DNA of 30,942 bases from contig QZWS01000066.1 of the NCBI GenBank assembly GCA_004114245.1, positions 1-30,942 of the forward strand. Direction: 5' to 3'. The first letter of the stretch is position 1, and every line of letters starts with the position of its first letter. This document shows, piece by piece, positions 11,239 to 21,801 of this stretch. This stretch comes from Zoopage sp. CT-All (taxonomy: Eukaryota > Zoopagomycota > Zoopagomycetes > Zoopagales > Zoopagaceae). A program made the translations under genes and the position numbers. The notes under the pieces are model-generated. The model made no database searches. It worked only from the letters and a program-made list of their open reading frames with translations, and was not told the DNA's origin.

Positions 11239-12678
11239 CTATACTTGCAGGATCCTAAAGGTGTTGTAAATCAGATCTGCATAGGCGTCCAAGGGACCCG
11301 GCGCACAGAACCGTGCACAATCGCCATCGCCCATCCGTCCGTCCGGACGCATGGCAAACATGGCCTCTGTGTCCAAATAGATGCCGCCTGCAGACTCCAC
11401 GACGCGCTTGGCGATCCTGTTCTGTCTCTCGATATCGGCCAATGTTGGACGGTACTCTTCCTTTGTCGAGCCGATATGTTCCTGTCGTTTAGGTGGGCTT
11501 TGGAGTGGTTTTCGAAGGATGGTGCCTTCGACGATGGAACGACCAGATTTGTTGTCGGCAATGGCTTCGTCTTCGCCCTGGGTCTTGAATTGAGAACAGT
11601 CGGGCGAGAGTGGGTGGGATGCGCGGTACATGACCATGGTCTCAGGGTAGTACTTCCAGAGATGTTTCATCGTAAAGACCAGCTCGCTCAGAAACACCTC
11701 GTCCGGTCTCCAGACCAGACCCCGGTTCAGGATCAGAATTTTGTATTTGGCCAACATGTCCTGGGTCGCCCAGGGCTGCTCAACCGTGGAAGCACTTGGG
11801 TACTCTTCCTCCTCAGGGTCGACAGCCCAGGGGACAGAGAGTAGGTCGTTTCGGGCGTATTTGAGGGCCACGTTCTGACAAAGTCCGTGTGAGCTGTGGT
11901 GAAGACAGCCCAGTTCTCCGTAGCACACAAAGGAGCTCTGGAAGGCCGAGAGGAGGACGTCGTGAATCTGGTATTGTGTCACGTCGCCGACCACCAAGAT
12001 ATCCCGCTGATTCACCGCCTGACAGAATTTGATCTTTGTGTATTCCTGATATTCCGCTCTGGCGTCCTCGAGTCCCAGTTTGTTGGGTCCAGTTCCTGGT
12101 CCACAGATGGAGGCGTCCGGTACCCACTTGTACTTGACCGCCTCCCGGACCAAGAACCGGTCGTGCGCATGATCGAATTCGCCCAGATAATGTCCGTTGC
12201 CGTCTCGGTCCAGGGCCTTGAGAAAGTTCTTGTCACATTTGGTGAATCTCGAGTCGCCCAGGTGTTTTAACGTGGCGAATTCCTGATCCTGTCGTACCCA
12301 AGAGCCGTGGGTGGTCCAGCAATGAATCTGTTCACGAATCTTTTTCACTAGGTCCGGGTTGTTTTTGATACCGGTGCCATGGATTCGTCCGGCTTCCTTG
12401 TTTTCAAACACGCGGTAGGCTTCCGTCTGGGCGATGGTTTCGGCGAGGCCGTCGAGGACTTGAAGATCTTTGAGGGAGAGGGGCACGGTGGGATGACGGT
12501 TCCTGGCAGGATCTTTCCATCGTGATGATGATGACTGATTGTCGTCGAGAGAGTCTTGCTGTCCGAAATCGGAGGTAGGGTTGAGGACGTTGCTCCGGAA
12601 GAAGAGCACGAGCTGGAAGAAGACCGCGCAGGCAATGATTAGGGCCAAGGGCTTTCCCAGGGCAGGCATGGCGGGCAT
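11239..12678 (-). CDS. PC-esterase / trichome-birefringence-like type II membrane protein, catalytic residues substituted
   Basis: A single exon encodes 479 residues from ATG 12678 (an in-frame ATG at 12669 is an alternative). A signal anchor lies at residues 10-26 (ALIIACAVFFQLVLFF), with the rest predicted luminal: a Ser-rich stem, then a Cys-containing globular domain. The layout follows the PC-esterase/TBL fold: an HCWTTHGSWV block near 150, a block I equivalent at 228-240 (ILVVGDVTQYQIHD) and a C-terminal block (DCARFCAPGPLDAYADLIYN at 453-472). Such enzymes O-acetylate or deacetylate wall or glycan sugars in the Golgi. Here the GDS nucleophile position reads G231-D232-V233, and the DxxH position reads D453-x-x-R456, so both the catalytic Ser and His appear lost. 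The ORF is otherwise intact with even coding quality, so it is probably a functional non-enzymatic member, or the alignment of the motifs is off. Confidence 0.72.
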   Translation of the reverse strand: MPAMPALGKPLALIIACAVFFQLVLFFRSNVLNPTSDFGQQDSLDDNQSSSSRWKDPARNRHPTVPLSLKDLQVLDGLAETIAQTEAYRVFENKEAGRIHGTGIKNNPDLVKKIREQIHCWTTHGSWVRQDQEFATLKHLGDSRFTKCDKNFLKALDRDGNGHYLGEFDHAHDRFLVREAVKYKWVPDASICGPGTGPNKLGLEDARAEYQEYTKIKFCQAVNQRDILVVGDVTQYQIHDVLLSAFQSSFVCYGELGCLHHSSHGLCQNVALKYARNDLLSVPWAVDPEEEEYPSASTVEQPWATQDMLAKYKILILNRGLVWRPDEVFLSELVFTMKHLWKYYPETMVMYRASHPLSPDCSQFKTQGEDEAIADNKSGRSIVEGTILRKPLQSPPKRQEHIGSTKEEYRPTLADIERQNRIAKRVVESAGGIYLDTEAMFAMRPDGRMGDGDCARFCAPGPLDAYADLIYNTFRILQV

Positions 12679-14183
12679 CAGGAGGCGTAAGAGTGTATGT
12701 TGATTGATGTAAAAGAAGAAATATGTCCGACTTGGGCGTTGTGCGCTTAAAAATATGACCTCGAAGTAGGCTTGCTGATGGCGGGGATATGGTGTGGAAT
12801 GCTGAAAAGGACCAGTACTGTTTTCTGCACTCTTGATGGGTCGGGTGGATGCAGAAAAGGGGCAGAAGTCAAGCAAAGCAAATGCAAAAGAAACAAAGGA
12901 AAAGGATGAGCAGGATGAGGTGTGTGAGATGTATGAAAGGGTAAACGAAGAGGTGGAGTATCCGCCCGCGCAAATGTTTATTTTTAGGAGCATTAAAGGC
13001 GCGGTCGTGTCTGGACTCTGGAGTAGCGGACATTATTGAGGCGAGCACAGCCTTTCGAAAAAGACGCGATTTCTACCGCATCTCTGGACAAAGGCCTCTT
13101 GAGAACGCTGAAGGTACACACCACCACGCGAACAAACCATTCGTGTAGTACTCAGGTGCGACAGTGTTCGAGAGACACGATTTGCTTCACGGCTGAGTAA
13201 CCGCGCGAAGAGGTTGAAGTCATGGGATGGACGTCACGTGCAGTCAATGCATTGTGCCTTGGTGCACAGACCGTGGTTGAAGGACAGCTGCAGCAAGTAT
13301 CAAACATCGTTGTGCCTTGTGGAGACACACAGGCCGTCTGATACCGTCTCACCGCATCCATCAATCCATCCATTCAACTTTGAGACCATCCATCGCCGCA
13401 GTCTTTTGCGCTTTTCATCCAGAGGCTCACCGGGCTGCAGAGGTTTCACTGGATGCTGACAAGATGGATGGGGTTAACATGAGTCGAGCGTCGACCACTC
13501 GCGGCAGGAGCATTCATTCAACCCACTCACGTACGCATCGAATCTCGAGCAGCGTACACAAAAAGTACACACGGTTGAATGGTGCAGTGTGAACGAACGA
13601 TTACAGTAAACAAAGGAAGAAGAAAAAAAAAATAAGGGGCATTGCGCGCTAGATGCGGGTAAAGAGGGGACGTGGGTAACAAGAGAAAAAAAAATCATTT
13701 TAGGATTCTTAACTACCCCCGAAGAGGCACACCCTGCGTCTTGCGTAAGACTGTTACAGAAAAAAGAGAGAAGAGCGATTGCAATGAGACGCGACGCAGC
13801 AACTAAATGGAGCTCATTTGTCATTCCCTGGTGATGAGGCAGCCTCGGCGCGATTTGGGCAAGCCGATAGAGTGTGGCGGACACAGCATGAGAAACAAAA
13901 TCGCGGCTGCATATGAGTTCCACTTTGTAATGCGCGCTTGAGACGCCTGTTGATGTTGACGACGGAGCTGTTACGCAGTCAGCGGATATAAAAGGCATGG
14001 CTGATGTCGCGGCCGCCTTTTCCCCTTCCTTTTTCTTTTTTTCTCTTTTACTTCTCTTACTTCCTCATCATCTTCACTCGTTCCTGCCCTTCCCCATTCC
14101 TCTCTTCACGTAGAAGCTTTTTATTCCTCCCCTTTGTACCTCTCTCCGTCCCTCGTTGACTGACAAGAAAAAGTTGAGCAATC
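12679..14183. promoter_or_regulatory. Divergent intergenic region between the PC-esterase-like gene and EF-2
   Basis: About 1.5 kb without a supported gene. The EF-2 side has a TATA box and a C/T-rich leader (listed separately). An ACGTCACGTG element at 13231-13240 combines a CRE half-site and a CACGTG E-box. The remaining ORFs are short and without motifs. Confidence 0.4.
13987..13993 (+). promoter_or_regulatory. Probable TATA box of EF-2
   Basis: TATAAAA lies about 190 bases before the EF-2 start codon. It is followed from about 14018 by a C/T-rich stretch that runs to about 14130, a pattern common in strongly expressed fungal genes. The transcription start is inferred to lie in that stretch. 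Confidence 0.55.
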
Positions 14184-17100
14184 ATGGTTAACTTTACTAT
14201 CGACCAAATCCGTGCCTTGGTAAGTCTCTCGTCTTGTTCCTCTGCTTGCTACTTCCTGGTCATGATGGGATAGTGGGGACATGGGTAGAGAGTGGGATGG
14301 ATGAAGAAAAAAGAGAGAGAGCAGTCGTGTGAGTGCTGGGGCCACATTGTCGTGTAGAAACCTTTTTTTCTTTTATTCTTTTCTTATTCCAAGCTCCGTT
14401 CGCGAGTCTCCCGTGGGAAGCAGTCGTTATATGAAAGAATCTCCCTTTTAGACTTTCCTTGCAATGTGCATTCCTCATTCACACCCTTTCAGATCTGGGA
14501 TTCTTTTCTCGAACCGATCTTGAAAAGGTTCATAGCATGGTCCCCTTGTCGGACCGTTCTCCTTAAAAAATGATTCCTGACGCCCTGCTGAGCTTTGTTC
14601 TCAGCAAGTGCACAAAGAAAAGCATGTCTTGTGGGGTAATGGGACTGGGTGGTCCATGACGCGCTAGGCGTTTCTAAGCGTTTTAGGTTCATGATAAATG
14701 AGAGAGTCAGCTGAGGGAAGCAGGCAGAAGGAGACACGAGACAACAACAAAGAGAGCCTTCAGAGGGTCCGTGTGGTTGGGGGACGGGATGGCGGTACGA
14801 TAGTGGGGTGACAGGAGGACGGGCGCGGGAGACGGGGAGCCAAGGCAGTGCATGGGGGACAACCTATTATCGGGTTAATCACACAAGGACGGCTGATCCG
14901 AGTGTGTGTATGTCTGTGGGTGTATAATGCGAAAAATATGAGCGTGGGAACTGCATCCGGGTCATGCATCGTCTTGGCCAAATGTCGTTTAGCCCCGCTT
15001 CAGCTGCCTCGGGCCTGTAGCGCAAGCATGCGCCATCTCTCTCACCACACGTACAGGGCTACATCGCCCTCGATCGTGTGCTTTGAAGAATTATCGCTTC
15101 GTTCATTGTCACCATCATCATTATCCGCACCCTCATCCTCATCGACCTCGTTATCAATGCCATCCCCACCACTCCCCACAACAAGCAATAGTCTTTTATA
15201 TCTATTTTCTCCTGTGTGATATATTCCATGCGATGTCTGAGCATCATGTCTAACGCGCCCCTTCTGCGCTGTTTTGTCCGATGACATGTAGATGGACAAG
15301 GTTACGAACGTCCGTAACATGTCCGTCATTGCCCACGTCGATCACGGAAAGTCGACCCTGACCGACTCCCTGGTGTCGATGGCTGGTATTATCTCCCAAG
15401 CCCGTGCTGGTGAGGCCCGTTTTACGGACACCCGTCAGGACGAACAGGACCGTGGTATTACCATCAAGTCAACAGCCATCTCGCTCTTCTTCGAGATGAC
15501 AGAAGATGACCTCAGGGACGTCCAGCAAAAGACCGATGGTATGTACATGTAGCACAGTGACATTCCATCGTCAAAAAACAGCATGCAGTAGAAGATCTTT
15601 ATTGACGCATCTTTGGCACCTTTCAATCCCCTTCGTATGCACCAGGAACCGCTTTCTTGATCAACTTGATCGATTCCCCCGGACACGTTGATTTCTCATC
15701 CGAGGTTACCGCTGCTCTTCGTGTCACCGATGGTGCTTTGGTTGTCGTTGACTGCATTGACGGTGTCTGCGTCCAGACTGAGACTGTCTTGCGTCAGGCC
15801 CTGGGCGAACGTATCAAGCCCGTTGTGGTTATCAACAAGGTTGATCGCGCCCTTCTCGAACTGCAAGTCACCAAGGAGGATCTCTACCAGTCCTTCTCGC
15901 GTACGATCGAATCTGTGAACGTCATCATTGCCACATACAACGACAAGGTCCTTGGCGATGTTATGGTCTACCCCGAGAAGGGAACCGTTGCCTTCGGATC
16001 TGGTCTTCACGGCTGGGCTTTCACAATCCGCCAGTTCGCCCAACGTTACTCCAAGAAATTCGGTGTGGACCGTCAGAAGATGATGACCAAGCTCTGGGGC
16101 GAGAACTACTTTAACCCCGCGACCAAGAAGTGGACCAACAAGAACGTCGATGCCGATGGCAAGCCTTTAGAGCGAGCCTTCAACATGTTTGTGTTGGATC
16201 CCATCTTCAAGTTGTTTGACACCTCCATGAACAAGAAGAAGGAGGACGTATATCCTATCCTGGAAAAGCTCGACATCACCTTGAAGACCGAGGAGAAGGA
16301 ATACGAGGGCAAGCTGCTCCTCAAGACCATTATGAAGAAGTTCTTGCCTGCCGGTGAGGCTCTCATGGAGATGTTGGTTATTCACCTGCCCTCGCCCATC
16401 ACAGCTCAAAAGTACCGTGTCCAGAACCTGTACGAAGGTCCCATGGATGACGAGTGTGCCAAGGGTATTGAAAACTGCGACCCCAACGCCCCTCTCATGT
16501 TGTACGTCTCCAAAATGGTGCCCACCTCGGACAAAGGTCGTTTCTATGCCTTTGGTCGTGTTTTCTCTGGTACCGTTCGCGCTGGTCTCAAGGTCCGCAT
16601 CCAAGGCCCCAACTACACCCCTGGCACTAAAACTGATTTGTTTGTGAAGGCTGTCCAGCGCATCGTTTTGATGATGGGTCGTTATGTCGAGCCTATCGAG
16701 GACTGCCCCGCTGGTAACATTGTCGGCTTGGTCGGTATTGACCAGTTCCTGCTCAAGTCTGGTACGATCACCACTTCGGAGACTGCCCACAACTTGAAGG
16801 TCATGAAGTTCTCTGTCTCGCCCGTCGTTCAAATCGCTGTCGAGTGCAAGAACGCTGCCGATCTGCCAAAGTTGGTCGAGGGTCTCAAGCGCCTCTCAAA
16901 GTCGGACCCTTGCGTCCTCTGTTTCACATCGGAGAATGGAGAGCACATCGTTGCCGGTTCGGGAGAGTTGCATCTCGAGATTTGCTTGAAGGATCTTGAG
17001 GAGGATCATGCTCAGATTCCTATCCGCAAATCTGATCCCGTCGTTCCGTACAAGGAGACAGTCAGGGCAGAGTCTAGTGTCACCGCTCTTGCCAAGTCCC

Positions 17101-17888
17101 CCAACAAGCATAATCGTCTCTTTGTCAAGGCTATGCCTATTGCTGAGGAGCTCTCTCTCGCTATCGAGTCCGGTAAGGTCGGTGCTCGTGATGAGCTCAA
17201 GGCTCGTGCCCGTGTCCTCTCTGACGACTATGCCTGGGATAACACTGAGGCTCGTAAGATTTGGTCATTTGGACCCGACGGTACTGGACCCAACCTGCTC
17301 GTGGATATGACCAAGGGAGTGGCGTACTTGAGCGAAATCAAGGACTCGTGTGTTGCCGCCTTCCAGTGGGCTACCCGCGAGGGTGTTTATACAGACGAGA
17401 ATATGCGTGGATGCCGCTTCAACATCTTGGATGTCGTGTTGCATGCTGATGCCATCCATCGTGGAGGTGGACAGATTATCCCTGCCTGCCGCAGTGCCAT
17501 TTATGCCTCGGCTATTGTGGCCAAGCCCGCATTGATGGAGCCCATTTACCTGGTTGAGATCCAGTGTCCCGAGGGCGCCATGGGAGGTATCTATGGTGTC
17601 CTGACCAAGCGTCGTGGCCACGTTTTCGGCGAGGAGCAGCGTCCTGGAACCCCCATGTACACGATCAAGGCGTACTTGCCCGTTGCCGAGTCTTTTGGAT
17701 TCACGTCTGATCTTCGCGCGGCCACTGGTGGTCAAGCCTTCCCTCAGTCTGTCTTTGACCATTGGGAACTGCTGAACGGCGACTGTGACACTGACCCCAA
17801 GCTCGAGGCGCTGATCCTGTCAATCCGGAAGCGCAAGGGTCTCAAGTATGAGATGCCCAAGCTTGAGAACTACATGGATCGTTTGTAA
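14184..17888 (+). CDS. eft1: Translation elongation factor 2 (EF-2)
   Basis: Exons 14184-14219, 15292-15538 and 15646-17888 encode 841 residues, one less than yeast EF-2 as I recall it. EF-2 is the cytosolic GTPase that drives translocation of tRNA and mRNA on the 80S ribosome. The first exon holds only 12 codons ([12 protein letters not shown]). The P-loop AHVDHGKST is at 26-34, the regulatory threonine in [11 protein letters not shown] is Thr57, the DSPGH box follows the second intron, and NKVD is present. The diphthamide loop [11 protein letters not shown] places the modified histidine at residue 699, as in yeast. The C-terminus ENYMDRL is canonical. The start was chosen because it restores the universal N-terminus across a 1072-bp intron. 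Codon use is strongly biased to C- and G-ending codons, as expected for a very highly expressed gene. It converges with kaptin 221 bp downstream. Confidence 0.98.
14220..15291 (+). other. Long first intron of EF-2
   Basis: A GTAAGTC donor at 14220 and an acceptor ATGTAG ending at 15291 enclose 1072 bases, about ten times the usual intron in this window. It contains several short ORFs on both strands with no recognisable motif. I looked for box C/D snoRNA and tRNA patterns and saw none that were convincing. A transcriptional or splicing enhancer role is possible but only inferred. Confidence 0.8.
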
Positions 17889-17918
17889 GAACGCAACGCT
17901 CCTATAGTGTTGCGTTCT
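17888..17918 (+). other. Perfect 10-bp hairpin overlapping the EF-2 stop codon
   Basis: The left arm AGAACGCAAC (17888-17897) begins at the last base of the TAA stop. The right arm GTTGCGTTCT (17909-17918) is its exact reverse complement. The 11-base loop is GCTCCTATAGT. It would form in the EF-2 mRNA directly at the termination site. No T run follows, and Rho-independent termination does not apply in a nucleus. Confidence 0.7.
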
Positions 17919-18109
17919 CGTAGTTTAGTCTATGTCTTCTTTCCCTCACTTTGCCTCTCGCTTCTACCGTCTCTCGTCTCCATTGTATGTTTGTACATTT
18001 CCCCACCCAAAATCAGAGACAGAAAGATAAAAAAAAACTCGCGTTGTATCCCAAATCCCAAATCCCTTCAAAGTATACTTTAAAAGTTGTGTCTTGATAA
18101 AAGCGCTTT

Positions 18110-21100
18110 TCAATGGTCTTGCATGTCTACAGATTCACTATGATGAGAGGAGACTGATGTTGGTTGTACTTCAGCATCCTCGCTGCAAGCACTGGTGACC
18201 GCCTCTTGATGTGGCAGTTGCTCCTGTTCATGACCATCATGCAAGCCCCTGTACTTCTCGCCATCCACCGTTTTCTTCTCAAGTTGTTCCTCCTCCTGCT
18301 CCTCTTGCTCTTCCTCCTCCTCCTCCTCCTCCTTCTCTGATGACCTCGCCTTCATTTCCTCATTGTTCTCTTTCAGTTGCTCCTTCTCAACTTCCTTGTC
18401 GGTCTCCGCCTTCATTTGCCTCAACTCTGTTTCCTCGTCCTCCTTCTCCAATTGCTCCCCATCCTCCTTCTCCAAATGCTCTTCGTCTTCTTCTTCGTCC
18501 TCATCCTCTTTCGCCAATAACTTCTTATCATTCTCCTTTTGCTGCGCCTTTTCCTGTCCCTCTTGATCGACCGTCTCATTTCCCTCCGTTTCCATGGTTT
18601 CTTGCGCATCTCCTTCCTTGCTTGCCTGCTCTTCCCTGTCTCTAGACTCCTTATCTTTCGCTTCCTGCTCTTCTCGTTCTTTTCTCTCCTTCTCCTCCAG
18701 TTCTCCAGCTTCCTTTTCCTGGGCTTGTTGCTTTTCCTTCTCTTCCTTGGCTCGACGAGCCTCTTGCAGGTCCTCATTCTCCTTACGCAATTTCTCAAGC
18801 GTCAGTTTCATCTCTTCAATCTCCTGCATCCGTGTCACGGCTCGTGAGAGTCTCTGCTTCGCGGCGATAGGGTCCGGCAAAAAGAACGACACGCCGTTCA
18901 GAGTCGTGATCACCAGCTCCTCTAGACCATCGTCGTTCAGATCCGCAGACGAGATTCCGTAGATGGGAGAGGCAAATCGGCGGTTCCAGGTCATGCTGCA
19001 TTGAAGAGCACGCGCGTTGTTATTACTGTTGGAGCCGCTGACGCCGGAAGCTGGCATACTGCCATGCCGCCGCTGCTGCTCCTGATGATGAGGGTGGTGA
19101 TGGTGATTGTGGTGAGGATGTTGCTGATGGGGATGTGTGGGTGGGTAAGCGTCCTGTCCATAGCTCTGGGAGCCTCTCATGATGGCCTCAGAGGTGTTGT
19201 CTGCATACGACGAGAGTGGGAATGGTTCCTGTCCTGGTGGGAGCTCCTTGAAGACCATGAGTTGTCGGCCATAGGTGCCGATCATGATTTCATTGCGTCC
19301 ATCCCAGTCTGCATCCATGATATGGGCGGCAAGTATGCTGTCGTGGTACGAGCATTCCGCAAGATCTGAGCGTCGGTCTAGTCCGTGCTTGTTGATATCG
19401 CTGGTTTTTTTTTGTTTTGTTTTTTTAAAATGGAAAAAACGAATGAGAGAGGATTGAATAAGGGTTAGGATATATGATGCGACCGAGGAGTTGCGTGCAT
19501 GAGGAATAAACAACAACGGATGGAACAGGGGGGTGAGTTGTGTCCGTGCCCTGCGTCTCTCAATGAACACAGCCTGGGAAGCACACCTTACCTGTAGATC
19601 CATGCTTGCTCAATGGCACACGTGACAAGCAGGTGGATGCCTTCTTCCTCTTCCTCTTCCTCCTCGCTTGCGTTGACATCGCCAGGTGCGTCTTTTCCTT
19701 CATGATCCGCAGCGACCGGTGCATTCGAATCTACACCATGTGCTTGGCTAGGGCGTTTCGATTTCCGTGTGCTTCGTTCAGTCTGGACGCGGGAAGTGTA
19801 CACGGTGAGGGTGGTGATGGGCGCAAACAAAACCACTGCATGACTCCTGGCTCGATCCCGCTGGAGCTGGAAGGTATTTGGATCTCTGGGTATAATGCCC
19901 ACGTTCAGTGTTCCATTCTGAGTTCCTGCAGCGACAATTCGGTAGGCTGGGTAATCTTTGATGACAAGACTCAGGACACTATATCGCCGTACAGTTCATG
20001 GATATGGGTTAGCGACCAGTAAAGTGGATCACGGTAATTGATCCGCAGTTATGTGAGTGATATATATCGGCCATGAATGAGCAAGCAACCCACCAGTATT
20101 CGCAGTAGGCGAACGAAGCTAGAACGGGCAGATAGGACTCAATAGGCCGCTCCTCGATGAGACCTTTAGATGATTCTGAAGGCTTGTCCTGGACAAAGAG
20201 ATGCACACAGCTGTCGCTACCTCCGACCAATATCGCCATCTCGAACGGGTCCTCCTCCACCGGTGCGTGAATGATCTTTGTCGGTGCCCATGACAGTGGA
20301 ATCGATTGAATATCCGTGGTATCTGTGTGCGATATTCGATCAGGTAGCTTTAGTATAGACATTCATAAAGTTGGTAGAGCAAAGATGAGATCCTTAGGTT
20401 GTGCAACAGCCGTACCTGGTAATTGGAGTAGTAACTCCCGGATAGTGCTGCCAAAGGTGTTGGCACCGTAACACCGCAACTCAAACTGAGCTGTATCCTC
20501 GGCCTATTTTAAAAAAAACGGCGTAATTAGCAGTGAGTACTATGGCCATCTTGATGGTATGCACTTAGGGCACAACATCTCCATTGTCACGCCTTAAAAT
20601 TGTTCACCTTGGCAATCGAGACAACGACGATCAATTGACACCCACGCTCATCCTTGCGCTCAAACGCGTCCAGAGAGACGATTTCCTGGTTAGGTGCCGG
20701 GGCTGTAGCGACTGAGCTGTCATTTCCAATGACTGGAGTCTCAACAGTCGCGTTTCCAGCTTCGTCGGAGGATCCTGAACTAACACCCAGGGGGATCTCG
20801 AAAGAGTCCTGCAATCCTAGAAAACACTTGATCGAACTTCCTGCAGCGACAAGGACATATCTTCCTGGCAGATGACCATATACGAGTTCGCCAGTGTTCG
20901 AGAATATGCTGGACCGAGTGCTGTTGGGTGTCGTGGAGGCAGTGATTTGCGATCCTAAGGCTTCTGAAGGCGCGCTCGTGCCGAGCTCCTTTAGAACCGC
21001 GAGTCCATACAGATTCCTATGATTTTTTCGTGCAGTGATAGCAATTGTGATGAGTCGCGATTTCTTAAGTTTGGTTTGGTTGGTCTGTGAGATGCTCGTT

Positions 21101-21484
21101 GCCAACTTACGTGCGCGCGCCTTTGCTGAAGCGAAAGTAGCTAGCCTCAGTGTAAATGTCTTGCACAGGACAAGAGTCCTCGCATGCCTGGGAATGCACA
21201 TGGAGAGGGGCCTCGTCCATTTGCCAGAGGTAGTCATTGTGATGGCGGTGCTGGTGCTGGTGCTCGTCTGGTTCCTTGTCCTGGTCCAGGTGGGTTAATG
21301 TGTCTTCGGACCGTCTGTGACGGAGCGAGTGTGGGTGGGACGCGGGGTGTTCATCCAGGACGTGGTGGTCCTGGTGATTGCGGTTGTGGCTGTGGTGGTG
21401 GTCCTGGTCGTGGTCGTGCTCGTCTGACTGGAAGAGGATGGGCGGGCGATGGTGGCCCGAGTGCGGGTGGTCGTCCGTGTCCAT
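18110..21484 (-). CDS. kptn: Kaptin (KPTN) homologue, KICSTOR complex subunit, with acidic coiled-coil tail
   Basis: Minus-strand exons 21484-21111, 21016-20608, 20503-20416, 20322-20094, 19978-19592 and 19400-18110 join to 925 residues, about twice the length I recall for human kaptin (about 436). In animals kaptin is part of KICSTOR, which holds GATOR1 at the lysosome to restrain TORC1. Family marks: an N-terminal strand YFRFSKGARTNLYGLAVL at the first junction, a propeller blade MAILVGGSDSCVHLFVQ, VAAGTQNGTLNVG, and two FG-GAP-like calcium-type loops, DADWDGRNE at 525-533 with IGTYGRQLMVFK, and DLNDDGLEE at 649-657 with LVITTLNGVSFF. Fungal additions are a His/Asp-rich N-terminus (about residues 1-100), a His/Gln-rich loop before 640 and a Glu/Lys-rich coiled coil from about 675 to 880. 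ATG 21484 is the first in-frame ATG. Junctions agree with the family order; the fourth (GTGGGT donor) is the least standard. Confidence 0.8.
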
Positions 21485-21801
21485 TGGGGTCCCAAGGGAG
21501 TGTGCAAGTGCAGTGTGAGAAATCACTCAAGCGAACGAGTTAGTGGCAAAAACAGGACCACCCAGCCAGGTGACTGCCGCCCTGTGTGCGGGCCTATTTG
21601 TCAAAGCGTGTCCGCGAGTCATCTTGATTCTTCTGTCTCTCTTTTTTCATTCGCTCCACTGCCCTTTGCACTCCATCACCCGCTGTTTGCATACCTAGCC
21701 TGCACACTCACACAACACCTCAGCACCCGTCGCTTCTTTCTCCTGGAGACCTCTACCGTGGCATACCCTTGAAATCAGTCGGAACATCCCTCGAAGCAGA
21801 C
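21485..21801. promoter_or_regulatory. Bidirectional promoter between kaptin and SAP30
   Basis: The start codons of the two divergent genes are 317 bases apart, so both promoters must share this DNA. The SAP30 side (about 21640-21770) is C/T-rich. No clear TATA box was seen. Confidence 0.6.

Noticed and set aside
11200-11844. 214-codon plus-strand ORF opposite the PC-esterase-like gene
   Set aside because: Shadow of the real minus-strand exon; no family resemblance.
14220-15291. snoRNA or tRNA in the EF-2 intron
   Set aside because: No convincing C/D box pair, H/ACA pattern or tRNA B-box was found by eye.
16167-16832. 221-codon minus-strand ORF
   Set aside because: Antisense of EF-2; the strong codon bias of EF-2 removes stops on the other strand. 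No motifs.
17265-17762. 165-codon minus-strand ORF
   Set aside because: Also antisense of EF-2 with no recognisable family.
18211-18645. Plus-strand Pro/Ser-rich ORFs opposite the kaptin tail
   Set aside because: Antisense of GAG/GAA-rich codons.
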